This document shows, in pieces, positions 55,658 to 64,000 of a stretch of DNA of 64,000 nt. A model generated the notes under the pieces. That model was given only the letters and a program-made list of their open reading frames with translations, was not told the DNA's origin and ran no database searches. Position numbers and translations under genes: made by a program. Source of the DNA: an uncultured Clostridia bacterium (GTDB lineage Bacteria; Bacillota; Clostridia; Oscillospirales; Acutalibacteraceae); contig CALWVF010000032.1 in assembly GCA_944384925.1 (NCBI GenBank), forward strand, positions 1-64,000, in the 5' to 3' direction. Position 1 is the first letter of the stretch. Every line of letters starts with the position of its first letter.

Positions 55658-57064
55658 GTGTTTTTATTGGTGAGCTCTAAAAAAGAGTCTATTTTAAATA
55701 TTGTTTTCGACTCCAGAATTTTTAGAATTGCCTACATAATAGATTTATATCTAGATACAGTTGCTTTTTTAGAAGACTTTTCTTTCATTGTAAGATGCTT
55801 CATGCTTTTATGGGGTGGAATTATATTAGTAAATAACTTTATAATGAGAAAAAATATGCAAAAGATTAAATATTTTAAATTGTTACTGTTATTCTTGGCA
55901 TCATGTTTTTTAACAACGTTTATACATATTAGTGATAATTTTTTACCAAACTTACTTGCTATATACCATACATCATTATGTTTCTTTTTATTTTATGGAA
56001 TGTATGTGGAAAGAAATAGTCATGATATAGAAGAAGAAATGACATTAATTTTTAAAATTTTTATATATACAACAGCAATGTTATCTATAATAGGATTATT
56101 GATTTTTTATTTTGCAGTCCAAGTGCATATAGGTGGCTATTGGTTGGGAATATATAGAAATAGGCTGCAATGTGTGTATACTAATTGTAACTTTTTAGCG
56201 TTACATTCAGTAATATCTATAATATGTTGCCATATTTTAATATGTAAAAATAAAGTTAAAGGGATAAAATCTAATATTAAAAAGAACAATATATATATTA
56301 TATGCGTGGCTATAGATTTAATATGCTTAATATTGTCGGATTCTAATGCATCGTTATTATTTTTAATAGTATATGTAATAGTTTATATTTTTTATAAGGT
56401 ATTTTCATTTAATGGACAAGTATATGTAAACCATGTAGTAAAAAGAAGTTTAGCTTTGTTTTTTGTTGCATTAATATTAGCATTTTCAACATTTGCATTC
56501 AGAGAGTTTTGCCAAGACGGTGTTGCTAAAATTATAAACTCAGTTCACAACGTTGAAGAGCCAACTCATGATAATGAACATATTAAAGACAACACACAAA
56601 TAGGAAGGGAAAATTATGATATAAGTAGTGGAAGAATTACCCTTTGGAAGCAAGCGTATTTGATGTTTAAGAAAAATCCAATCATGGGAATAGGCAGAGG
56701 TAATATAGTTGAATATGGAGATAGATATTTAGAAGATGGATTAATATTTTCTGAATTCCATAATGGATATATAACTATTTTGGTTTCATGGGGAATAGTT
56801 GGGTTTACTATATTTGCAGTGTTTTCACTGTGTGTAGCAGTAAATATGGCTATTTGTTTATTTAAAAGGCCACAGGATTATACAGATGATATATTTCCTA
56901 ATTTGTTTGCATTCTTAGTTTCTTATTGCATATATAGCTTGTTTGAGAAAACTATTTTGTCGGAAATAACATATATGGTTTTAATATTTTGGCTGATGGT
57001 TGGATATGCAATGTCATATGTTAATAAGTATAGTAAGAGTTTAAGTTATAGTGAAATCTATTAA
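55658..57064 (+). CDS. O-antigen ligase/polymerase-like membrane protein
   Basis: A 468-aa membrane protein with about ten spans and one long extracellular loop (~280-330). After the loop comes SGRITLWKQAYLMFKKNPIMGIGRGN and then EFHNGYITILVSWGIVGF, the Wzy_C pattern of O-antigen ligases and polymerases. It probably joins or polymerises lipid-linked units. The start is uncertain: GTG 55658, TTG 55667 and GTG 55670 are all in frame after GGAG. Confidence 0.82.
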   Translation: MFLLVSSKKESILNIVFDSRIFRIAYIIDLYLDTVAFLEDFSFIVRCFMLLWGGIILVNNFIMRKNMQKIKYFKLLLLFLASCFLTTFIHISDNFLPNLLAIYHTSLCFFLFYGMYVERNSHDIEEEMTLIFKIFIYTTAMLSIIGLLIFYFAVQVHIGGYWLGIYRNRLQCVYTNCNFLALHSVISIICCHILICKNKVKGIKSNIKKNNIYIICVAIDLICLILSDSNASLLFLIVYVIVYIFYKVFSFNGQVYVNHVVKRSLALFFVALILAFSTFAFREFCQDGVAKIINSVHNVEEPTHDNEHIKDNTQIGRENYDISSGRITLWKQAYLMFKKNPIMGIGRGNIVEYGDRYLEDGLIFSEFHNGYITILVSWGIVGFTIFAVFSLCVAVNMAICLFKRPQDYTDDIFPNLFAFLVSYCIYSLFEKTILSEITYMVLIFWLMVGYAMSYVNKYSKSLSYSEIY

Positions 57065-57079
57065 TTTAAGGAGTTAATT

Positions 57080-58057
57080 ATGAATATAAGAGATTTTATT
57101 ATTGATGAAAAAGTTAGCATATCAGAAGCAATAAAAGCAATGAATAAAAATAAAAAAGATTTTTTAATTGTATGTGATAAACTAGAAGTTAAGTCTATAT
57201 TAACTACTGATGATATACAAATAGTAGTCAAAAATGGTATAAATCTAAATACTCCGGTATCAAGTATACTAAGTGGCAGTTGTGTAAAAATTCGTAAAAA
57301 TGAACCTAATTTAGATGACAAAATATTTGTAGAGAATAATTTAGAGTTTTTACCTGTTGTTGACGATAATGGTAATCTTGTATCTATAATGTTTCAAAAT
57401 GGAGACATTATTGAATCAGCTTTAGATTTACCTGTTTTTTTATTTGACAAAGATATTTACGATTTGAAGGATTACATTGGCGAAAATGATTTATTGAGGT
57501 ATAAGGAAAGATTAATCGAGAAAGTGTCGGATATAAAAAAAAGAGGGAACAATTCTATTGTAATTATTACTTCTATAAGTAAAATCAATATAGAAGACTT
57601 TATAATGAATTCTAGGCTTTTTAGTGATATAAAATTGATTAAAATAGATGAATTTTCAGAGTTAACGAATACACTATTTAAATTAAAAAAGGATTTTAAT
57701 AATGCATTTATACTAACAGGTGCTAGGTATTATAGCAATATAGATTACTCTGAAGTTTATAATTATCATATAAAAGAAAAAAATGTGATTACTATTGTTT
57801 GTGGATTGAAAAGTTTAGAATTACCCAATAATATAGTGGACTTTACAGAAGATGGTAAGCTGATGTTTATAGATGAAAACCCTAAATTTAGTTTTTGGGT
57901 AAATTTAAATTTATATATTATAAATCAAGAATTTTTTGAGTTTATAAATGATATGGAGAATTATAGTATAAGCAGGGTAATAAAAAGAATCATAAATAAA
58001 GGGGGAAAGGTAGGCATATATTATCTGCCGGAGAATAAATGGAAAGATATAATTTAA
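57080..58057 (+). CDS. CBS-domain protein with nucleotidyltransferase-like C-terminus
   Basis: 325 aa. The first ~120 residues form a CBS pair (ISEAIKAMNKNKKDFLIVCD; NNLEFLPVVDDNGNLVSIM). In CBS-linked nucleotidyltransferases a sugar-nucleotide synthase follows. Here the glycine-rich nucleotide loop is missing, while the end still looks like that fold (FIDENPKFSFWVNLNLYIINQEFFEF, ending VGIYYLPENKWKDI). It may therefore be a catalytically dead relative with a sensing role in the polysaccharide cluster, or a new family. The C-terminal assignment is tentative. Confidence 0.6.
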   Translation: MNIRDFIIDEKVSISEAIKAMNKNKKDFLIVCDKLEVKSILTTDDIQIVVKNGINLNTPVSSILSGSCVKIRKNEPNLDDKIFVENNLEFLPVVDDNGNLVSIMFQNGDIIESALDLPVFLFDKDIYDLKDYIGENDLLRYKERLIEKVSDIKKRGNNSIVIITSISKINIEDFIMNSRLFSDIKLIKIDEFSELTNTLFKLKKDFNNAFILTGARYYSNIDYSEVYNYHIKEKNVITIVCGLKSLELPNNIVDFTEDGKLMFIDENPKFSFWVNLNLYIINQEFFEFINDMENYSISRVIKRIINKGGKVGIYYLPENKWKDII

Positions 58058-58109
58058 ACAGCACGTTAGGCTGTCTGAGAAATTTTAAACTGTAAAAAAG
58101 GTGATAAAA

Positions 58110-59999
58110 ATGAAAGATGGCTTTATAAGAGTAGCCTCTGCCACTCCTGAAATAAAGGTTGCAGATTGTATTTATAATACAAAAAAAATTATAGAATTAG
58201 TAAATGAAGCGGCCCAAAAACAAGCATCTATAATAGTATTTCCAGAGTTATGCATAACAGGGTACACTTGCGGGGACCTTTTTTTTCAAGATTTATTAAT
58301 TGATGAGGCTAAGAAATCCTTAAATACAATAAATAATAATACAAAGGATTTAGATACGATAATAGTAGTAGGACTACCTATTAAAGATGGTGCTAGTTTA
58401 TATAATTGTGCAGCTATTTTATACCATGGAGAAGTCTTAGGTTTTGTTCCAAAAACACATTTACCGAATTATGCAGAATTTCAAGAATTAAGATATTTTT
58501 CAAAATCTTGTGACTATAAATATGTTACAATTGATGGAAAATCTATACCTATAGGAAATAAGATAATTTTTGTGTGTGAAAATATTCCCGAACTGAAACT
58601 TGGGGTGGAGGTTTGTGAAGATTTATGGGTTACGATACCACAATCTTCTTATCTGGCTGCTTCAGGAGCAACAGTAATTGCAAATGTTTCTTCAAGCAGT
58701 GAACTTGTAGGTAAGTCTAAATATAGAACTTCTCTTGTAGAGTCGCAATCATCAAGAATAATATCTGCTTATATATATGCTGATTCTGGAAGCGGGGAGT
58801 CAAGCACAGACTTAGTATTTTCTGGACATAATATGATAGCTGAAATAGGAACAGTTTTATCAGAATCAAAAAGGTTTACAACAGGAATAATATTTGCCGA
58901 TATAGATCTTCAAAAAATAGAATCAGAACGCAGAAAAAATAATAATTTTAATCAAACAGAGACCTTAAATAAAATTTATTTTAATTTACCAGTGAAGGAT
59001 ATAAAATTAAAAAGGAAATTTGAAAAGTTACCATTTGTACCGACAGAAAAAAGTAATCTTGATGAAGCATGTGAGGAAATCTTAAATATACAATCATATG
59101 GTCTTATAAAACGTTTAAAACATATGAACTGTGAAAAAATAGTTTTGGGACTATCTGGTGGATTAGATTCAACTTTAGCGCTTCTTGTATCACTGCAAGC
59201 ATTTAGTATCATGAATTATAATAAAAAAAATATATTTGCGGTGACTATGCCTTGTTTTGGAACCACAGAAAAAACAAAACTAAATGTTTCTCAGCTTTGT
59301 AAAGCATTTGATGTAACATTATTAGAAGTTTCTATTAATAATTCTGTTTTGCAACATTTTGCAGATATAAATCAAGATGTTAATAACTATGATACTACTT
59401 ATGAAAATGCACAAGCAAGAGAGAGAACCCAGGTTTTAATGGATATAGCAAATCAGAAGAATGCTATTGTCTTAGGAACTGGAGATATGTCTGAATTAGC
59501 ATTGGGATGGTCTACGTATAATGGTGATCATATGTCTATGTATGGAATAAACTCATCAGTACCAAAAACTTTAGTTAGATGTTTAGTAAGCTATAAGGCT
59601 GATATGTTTAAAGGAGAGAAAAGAAGTTCTTTATTGAGTGTTTTATCTACCCCAATAAGCCCAGAATTATTACCATCTAGAAGTGGTGTTATTTCTCAAT
59701 CTACAGAAGATATAATAGGACCTTATGAGTTGCATGATTTCTTTTTATATTATATTATTAGATTTGGATTTTCTCCTCAAAAGGTATATAGAATAGCTAG
59801 AATTGCATTTAAAGATGTTTATGAGCCAGCATTTATAAAAGAATGCTTAAAAATATTTATAAAAAGATTTTTTAAAAATCAGTTCAAGCGTTCATGTTTA
59901 CCAGATGGACCTAAAGTTGGGAGTGTTTGCCTTTCTCCACGTGGAGACTTAAGGGTGCCAAGTGATGCCTCTGCTGTTGCGTGGTTAAATGAAATATAA
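58110..59999 (+). CDS. nadE: glutamine-dependent NAD+ synthetase
   Basis: A two-domain enzyme of 629 residues. The N-terminal nitrilase-type glutaminase carries the catalytic triad (Glu in FPELCITGYTCGD, Lys in PKTHLPNY, Cys in GVEVCEDLW). The C-terminal synthetase has the pyrophosphate loop GLSGGLDSTLALL and GTGDMSELALGW. It converts nicotinate adenine dinucleotide to NAD+ using glutamine. The ATG at 58110 follows AAAGGTGAT; an in-frame GTG at 58101 is part of that site. Confidence 0.95.
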   Translation: MKDGFIRVASATPEIKVADCIYNTKKIIELVNEAAQKQASIIVFPELCITGYTCGDLFFQDLLIDEAKKSLNTINNNTKDLDTIIVVGLPIKDGASLYNCAAILYHGEVLGFVPKTHLPNYAEFQELRYFSKSCDYKYVTIDGKSIPIGNKIIFVCENIPELKLGVEVCEDLWVTIPQSSYLAASGATVIANVSSSSELVGKSKYRTSLVESQSSRIISAYIYADSGSGESSTDLVFSGHNMIAEIGTVLSESKRFTTGIIFADIDLQKIESERRKNNNFNQTETLNKIYFNLPVKDIKLKRKFEKLPFVPTEKSNLDEACEEILNIQSYGLIKRLKHMNCEKIVLGLSGGLDSTLALLVSLQAFSIMNYNKKNIFAVTMPCFGTTEKTKLNVSQLCKAFDVTLLEVSINNSVLQHFADINQDVNNYDTTYENAQARERTQVLMDIANQKNAIVLGTGDMSELALGWSTYNGDHMSMYGINSSVPKTLVRCLVSYKADMFKGEKRSSLLSVLSTPISPELLPSRSGVISQSTEDIIGPYELHDFFLYYIIRFGFSPQKVYRIARIAFKDVYEPAFIKECLKIFIKRFFKNQFKRSCLPDGPKVGSVCLSPRGDLRVPSDASAVAWLNEI

Positions 60000-60170
60000 A
60001 TTATTTTATACTAATATCAATGTTATTAATAAAATTGATTTGTAAATATTAAAAATGAGTTATATAGAAAAAGCTAGTTATAGTATATATTGCTAGTAAA
60101 AATATAGACAACCATTTGATTGGAGTGTATACTTTAAATTACATTGTAAAATTTAACAGGAGGAAAAATT

Positions 60171-61199
60171 ATGAAGGTTTTAAAAAACTTTATGGTTGTC
60201 TTAATATCATTGTGTATGATGTTATCTATGACTTCTTGTACGGATAAATCTTGGGCAGTTAAAACAGAAGATAACGCAGTGTCTGCAGGTTCATATATAT
60301 ATTATATGACTTTGGCTTATGCAGATGCATATTATAAGTCTGGCGGAAGTAACTCAGGCATATTAAGTCAGGAGATAGATGGTAAAGATGCTTCACAATG
60401 GATACAAGACAAAGCCATACTTTCATGTAAAAAATTGATAGAGGTGGAAAAAAGATTTGATGAAATGGGGCTCGCATTGTCTGAAGAAGAGATAAAATCA
60501 TCAGAAGCTAAAACTAAATCTGACTGGAATACATATTCAAAAATATATGAAAAGTTTGGAATAGCGAAAGACTCATATCATAGAGCAGAAACAATGTATT
60601 CTATAAAATTGTCGAAATTGTTTGAGGCGATATACGGAAAAGACGGAACACATTCTGTTTCTGACGATGAAATAAAAAATTATTTCTTAGAAAATTATAC
60701 AAGTTATAAATATTTTGCAAAGAAACTAGTAAAAAACAATGAATCTGGATCAATGGAGACAATGTCTGATGAAGAAATTAATGAAGTGAAAAATAAGTTC
60801 GAACATTATGTAAATAGTATTAATAATGGGAAATCATTTGATACTATTGAGGCTCAATATAAAGTAGATGAAGATTTGGAAAATGATATAAGTGATTATA
60901 AAGTCGAAAATTTAAATAAAAATACTTATTTTTCAGATGAACTAAAGGATTGCATTAAAAAATTAAGTAATAATAAAGCAGCAGCAATGCGTGAAGGAAA
61001 TTATTATTACTTATTATATAAATTAAATATAGATTCAGAGTTAAATAGTTTAGAAGATGAATATGAGAGGTTAAATGTATTGAAAGACATGAAATATGAT
61101 GAATTTATTGAATCTATAGAAAGTGAAGCTACTAATATGCCGGCAGTTATAAATAAATCTGTTATAAAAAAATATAACCCATCGATGTTTGAAAAATAA
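60171..61199 (+). CDS. lipoprotein, SurA/PrsA-like without recognisable PPIase domain
   Basis: A 342-aa protein with a lipoprotein signal peptide (lipobox MTSC, Cys at ~23). The remainder is helix-rich and acidic. It has a chaperone-like N-terminal part (residues ~30-165), a SVSDDEIKNYFLENYTSYKYF segment like the linker before a parvulin domain, and a C-terminal helical part. The typical parvulin signature is not visible. A role as an extracytoplasmic folding factor is suggested by layout only. AGGAGG ribosome site. Confidence 0.65.
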   Translation: MKVLKNFMVVLISLCMMLSMTSCTDKSWAVKTEDNAVSAGSYIYYMTLAYADAYYKSGGSNSGILSQEIDGKDASQWIQDKAILSCKKLIEVEKRFDEMGLALSEEEIKSSEAKTKSDWNTYSKIYEKFGIAKDSYHRAETMYSIKLSKLFEAIYGKDGTHSVSDDEIKNYFLENYTSYKYFAKKLVKNNESGSMETMSDEEINEVKNKFEHYVNSINNGKSFDTIEAQYKVDEDLENDISDYKVENLNKNTYFSDELKDCIKKLSNNKAAAMREGNYYYLLYKLNIDSELNSLEDEYERLNVLKDMKYDEFIESIESEATNMPAVINKSVIKKYNPSMFEK

Positions 61200-61212
61200 T
61201 GTTTTAACTAAT

Positions 61213-61258
61213 ATTCCCTTTTTACATTAATTTATGTGATAAGGGAATTTATGTTTTT
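61213..61258 (+). terminator. rho-independent terminator
   Basis: Arms ATTCCCTT and AAGGGAAT, extended by TACAT/ATGTG pairing, followed by TTTATGTTTTT. It ends the lipoprotein gene. Confidence 0.65.
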
Positions 61259-61406
61259 ATATGAATAATTTTTAATTTATAATAAAAGTATGTATTTTTA
61301 TTAAGATTTATATTTAACTTAATTTTTAGTTGTTAGTTGATTAAATATGTATTATAATTACTATTAGTGAAAATTTGAATGAATTGAAAGGAATGCTGTT
61401 ATTAAC

Positions 61407-64000
61407 TTGAATTTAAACGGAAATTTTATAAAAGAAGATGTAAATTTGTATTATTTACTTAATGATGTTATTTTAAAATCAATTATGCCTTATATAAATA
61501 AGATAAAAGAAAATGGTCTAAAATATCAAATAAATAAAGGGATAAAGAGTATTGATTTTGATGAAAAAATTATTTTATTGCTAAAAAAACACCTATCTCC
61601 TACTAAGGTTGTTGAAATTTCACCATTATTAGGAAGTGTAACTATACAATATAGAAATGAAAAGATTTATATATATCCTTCAGGTATTATAGGACTTGCT
61701 GTAAATGAAATAAATATAGACAAATCTCAATTATTAATGTCAGTTGATGACATAATTGATCAATTAGAAAAAAAATATATCACAAATGTTTCATATATTA
61801 ACATGAAATTTAGGGATATGTTAGTTAATTTATGTGATAAAGGTGTATATAAACCAGAAACTGCAGAGGAAAAGACAATATATGACTTGTTAGTTCTTAT
61901 ATTATTATATAGTGACAGAAAAACAAGTAGTTTGCCAGATTGGATTAGTCCAGCTTTAAATAGTTTAAAAAGATCAGAGTTAATTAAAGATTTAATAGAT
62001 TCTATTGTTGGTTTTATAACATCATTGATATCTACGATTTCGGAAAATATATATTTGGATTTAAGACTTGCTTTAGACTCTAAACTAGTTAGAATAACCC
62101 TTAATAAAAAGACGAATAGAGGACAAATATCGGGATTACTTGGTATTCTAGGAATTGACATTAATGAAAAAATAGACAAATTTCTTGAAGATTATTTAAG
62201 TGCAAGTTTTATTAGAGGAATTGGGCAATTGGTTGTAGAAGCAATTAGCTCGATATTGTGTGATGTAAATACTGAAGAAAATATATTGGGTAATGTTAAT
62301 ATAAGTAAAGATAGCCAATCATTAGCAGATAAACCATTTAACATTACTATGTGCATGGGGCAAAATCCTATAAGCGAAAGAGCATTTAGATGGTTTACAA
62401 AATCAGAAATTTTAGGTGGCGAAATGCAATATTCTGAATCTGAAGATTTTTGTAATGCTATTGTAGTTAAATCGGAATGTAAAAGTGTTATAATACCAAA
62501 AACCGTTTTAAATTTTGGCCTTATTTCTAAGTATAATACAGAAGAATGCTTAATGAATTCAGTTATTATTTCTAATTTAAAACCAAATACACGTTATTGG
62601 TATCGTGTTGGAAATAGCAAAAAAAATATTTGGAGTAAAATTTATACTTTTAAAACACCACTAGAATCTAATGAATTTACATTTATAAATTTATCAGATT
62701 CTCAAGGAATGATAAAAGCTGATTATGATTTATTTACAGAAATATTTAAAAGTGCTGTTGAAAATGTTTCAAACTCTGAATTTGTTACACATTTAGGTGA
62801 CTTTGTAGATGATGGAAATAATGAGGATTATTGGAATTGGGTTTTGAGTAGTGATGTTTGGAAAGAACAAGCAGTGGTGCCACTATCGGGTAATCATGAA
62901 TCATGGCTAAGCAATTCTATAGCAGGATATAGTACCGACAATCCCATTGTACGTCATTTTTATGTTTCAAATATTCCTAATCAAGATTTATCATCTGGAA
63001 TATATTACTCTTATATTTATAAAAATGTGACATTTATTGTTTTAAATACTAATGATATTAATTCAGATTGTAAAATTAGTGATGAACAGTTTAATTGGGC
63101 ATATAATACTGCAATGTCTGCAACAACTAAATGGAAAATTATTTTAATGCATAAGTCAATTTATTCTAATGGACCACATAGTTCAGATGATGATGTTAGA
63201 GGTATTATGAATCAAATTGTTTGCTTATGCGATAAAGCAAAAATAGATATTGTTTTTTCAGGGCATGACCATGTTTATGTCAGAACCCCTTTTATGAAGA
63301 ATAATAATAGAGTTTTTCATAAAACAAAGATATTAACTAAATCAGATATAGCATATGAAACAGCTGTTAACCCTGAAGGTACATTATATATTATGCCAGG
63401 AACAACTGGAGTTAAAAATTATAATCAAGATTTATCTATGCCAATTATAACAGAAAAAATTAGTCAACCATGTTGCCCCACCTATTCAAAAGTAGAAGTT
63501 ACGGATAATATTATTTATTTTACAGCCTACCAATATAATGCATGTGATAATAGTACAGAAGTTATAGATAGCTATGCAATAGAAAAAACAAAAGTAATCA
63601 ATAGTGTTGATAATATTAAAAAAAAGCTTATTTCAAAAGGCAGTAAACCATTAAAAGCTGTTGTTGTGGGCAATAAAAAAGAATTTTTACAAGCAATTAA
63701 TGATGAAGAGATAACTAATATTGTGACTAATGGGAGCGATATAAATTTAGAGGATATGTTTGGAAGACCATCCATATGTGGGATAAAAAGAGATTTAGAA
63801 ATCAGCGGAAGTTCGCGTATTGCAAGGGTATGTTTTAAAATACAAAATCATGCAAAACTAACTATATCAGGTAATGTTTATGTGGATAATACAAGAAAAA
63901 AGTTTTCAATATATCGTTCTATAAACAATATAGAATTATATGAAAATGCAATTTTAGAATTAAACGATAATGTAGCACTTAAAACTGAATTTGGAACTGG
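61407..64000 (+). CDS. purple-acid-phosphatase-like metallophosphoesterase, partial
   Basis: An open frame of at least 864 residues that continues past the window edge. Residues ~1-310 are a helical region I do not recognise. From ~315 to 430 comes a fibronectin-like PAP N-domain (LKPNTRYWYRVG). From ~435 to 640 comes the metallophosphatase with LSDSQG, HLGDFVDDG, SGNHE, LMHKSIYS and FSGHDHVYVRT. The tail (ISGSSRIARVCFKIQNHAKLTIS, broken naturally) looks like the start of a beta-helix region. The likely start is TTG 61407; an in-frame TGA lies at 61380. No signal peptide is visible, which is odd for this type of enzyme. Confidence 0.8.
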   Translation, partial: MNLNGNFIKEDVNLYYLLNDVILKSIMPYINKIKENGLKYQINKGIKSIDFDEKIILLLKKHLSPTKVVEISPLLGSVTIQYRNEKIYIYPSGIIGLAVNEINIDKSQLLMSVDDIIDQLEKKYITNVSYINMKFRDMLVNLCDKGVYKPETAEEKTIYDLLVLILLYSDRKTSSLPDWISPALNSLKRSELIKDLIDSIVGFITSLISTISENIYLDLRLALDSKLVRITLNKKTNRGQISGLLGILGIDINEKIDKFLEDYLSASFIRGIGQLVVEAISSILCDVNTEENILGNVNISKDSQSLADKPFNITMCMGQNPISERAFRWFTKSEILGGEMQYSESEDFCNAIVVKSECKSVIIPKTVLNFGLISKYNTEECLMNSVIISNLKPNTRYWYRVGNSKKNIWSKIYTFKTPLESNEFTFINLSDSQGMIKADYDLFTEIFKSAVENVSNSEFVTHLGDFVDDGNNEDYWNWVLSSDVWKEQAVVPLSGNHESWLSNSIAGYSTDNPIVRHFYVSNIPNQDLSSGIYYSYIYKNVTFIVLNTNDINSDCKISDEQFNWAYNTAMSATTKWKIILMHKSIYSNGPHSSDDDVRGIMNQIVCLCDKAKIDIVFSGHDHVYVRTPFMKNNNRVFHKTKILTKSDIAYETAVNPEGTLYIMPGTTGVKNYNQDLSMPIITEKISQPCCPTYSKVEVTDNIIYFTAYQYNACDNSTEVIDSYAIEKTKVINSVDNIKKKLISKGSKPLKAVVVGNKKEFLQAINDEEITNIVTNGSDINLEDMFGRPSICGIKRDLEISGSSRIARVCFKIQNHAKLTISGNVYVDNTRKKFSIYRSINNIELYENAILELNDNVALKTEFGT

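Noticed and set aside
53639-58057. Complete capsule or O-antigen locus
   Set aside because: Only one initiating transferase, one aminotransferase and one polymerase/ligase-like protein are present. No flippase or further glycosyltransferases are seen, so it is a short cluster at most.

Overview
The window is very AT-rich DNA with strong Shine-Dalgarno sites, sigma-A type promoters and many short intergenic hairpin terminators. It carries the sporulation genes spo0A and spoIVB, a CIRCE-controlled groESL operon, an archaeal-type prolyl-tRNA synthetase, a reverse-type rubrerythrin, Prp with a Prp-cleaved L27, and glnA without sign of adenylylation control. This fits an anaerobic, endospore-forming, low-GC member of the Clostridia (Firmicutes). 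Placement near Oscillospirales/Ruminococcaceae is only a guess from gene neighbourhoods. No rRNA, CRISPR array or intact mobile element was seen.

Layout. 1-5.9 kb is gene-poor and partly decayed: a small secreted protein, a signal peptidase I with a long membrane N-terminus, a wrecked IS200-type transposase, and a phosphofructokinase that carries a Sec signal peptide. 5.9-16.7 kb holds a sensor phosphatase, rubrerythrin, polysaccharide deacetylase, proS, two small membrane proteins, spoIVB-spo0A and groESL. 16.7-18.6 kb is the most unusual part: two tandem cassettes, each with terminator, promoter and two small hydrophobic peptide genes. The leaders are almost identical and the peptides strongly diverged. 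18.6-28.3 kb has a DNA glycosylase, a HAD phosphatase, asnS, a surface GLUG-repeat protein beside a PrsW-like protease, four XRE regulators, tadA and a CPBP protease. Two tandem 102-bp repeats in this part reappear inverted directly behind the tRNA-Leu(CAA) at 28.5 kb.

28.9-44 kb is housekeeping: alaS, HIT, a phosphoribosyltransferase, comEC, holA, a Toprim protein, tdk, the rplU-prp-rpmA operon with an L21 leader, obg-mrnC-yitT, an rRNA methyltransferase and a dCMP deaminase. Several very small genes are interspersed. 44-47 kb is a ferrous-iron operon (feoA, feoB, a Cys-rich membrane peptide and a DtxR-type regulator) behind a promoter with a palindromic operator candidate. 47-53 kb has glnA, a D,D-carboxypeptidase, pgi, a P-loop protein and an F420-ligase-like protein. 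53.3-58.1 kb starts with an isolated 47-aa peptide gene, followed by a short cell-surface polysaccharide cluster: sugar transferase, DegT aminotransferase, O-antigen ligase-like protein, and a CBS protein with a degenerate nucleotidyltransferase-like tail. The window ends with nadE, a lipoprotein and a large purple-acid-phosphatase-like gene that runs off the edge.

Two themes stand out: small, hydrophobic or low-complexity peptides with their own promoters and terminators, and small repeat families (peptide cassettes, tRNA-flank repeats, short helical proteins) not explained by standard gene families. Everything here is read by eye; no database or folding program was run.
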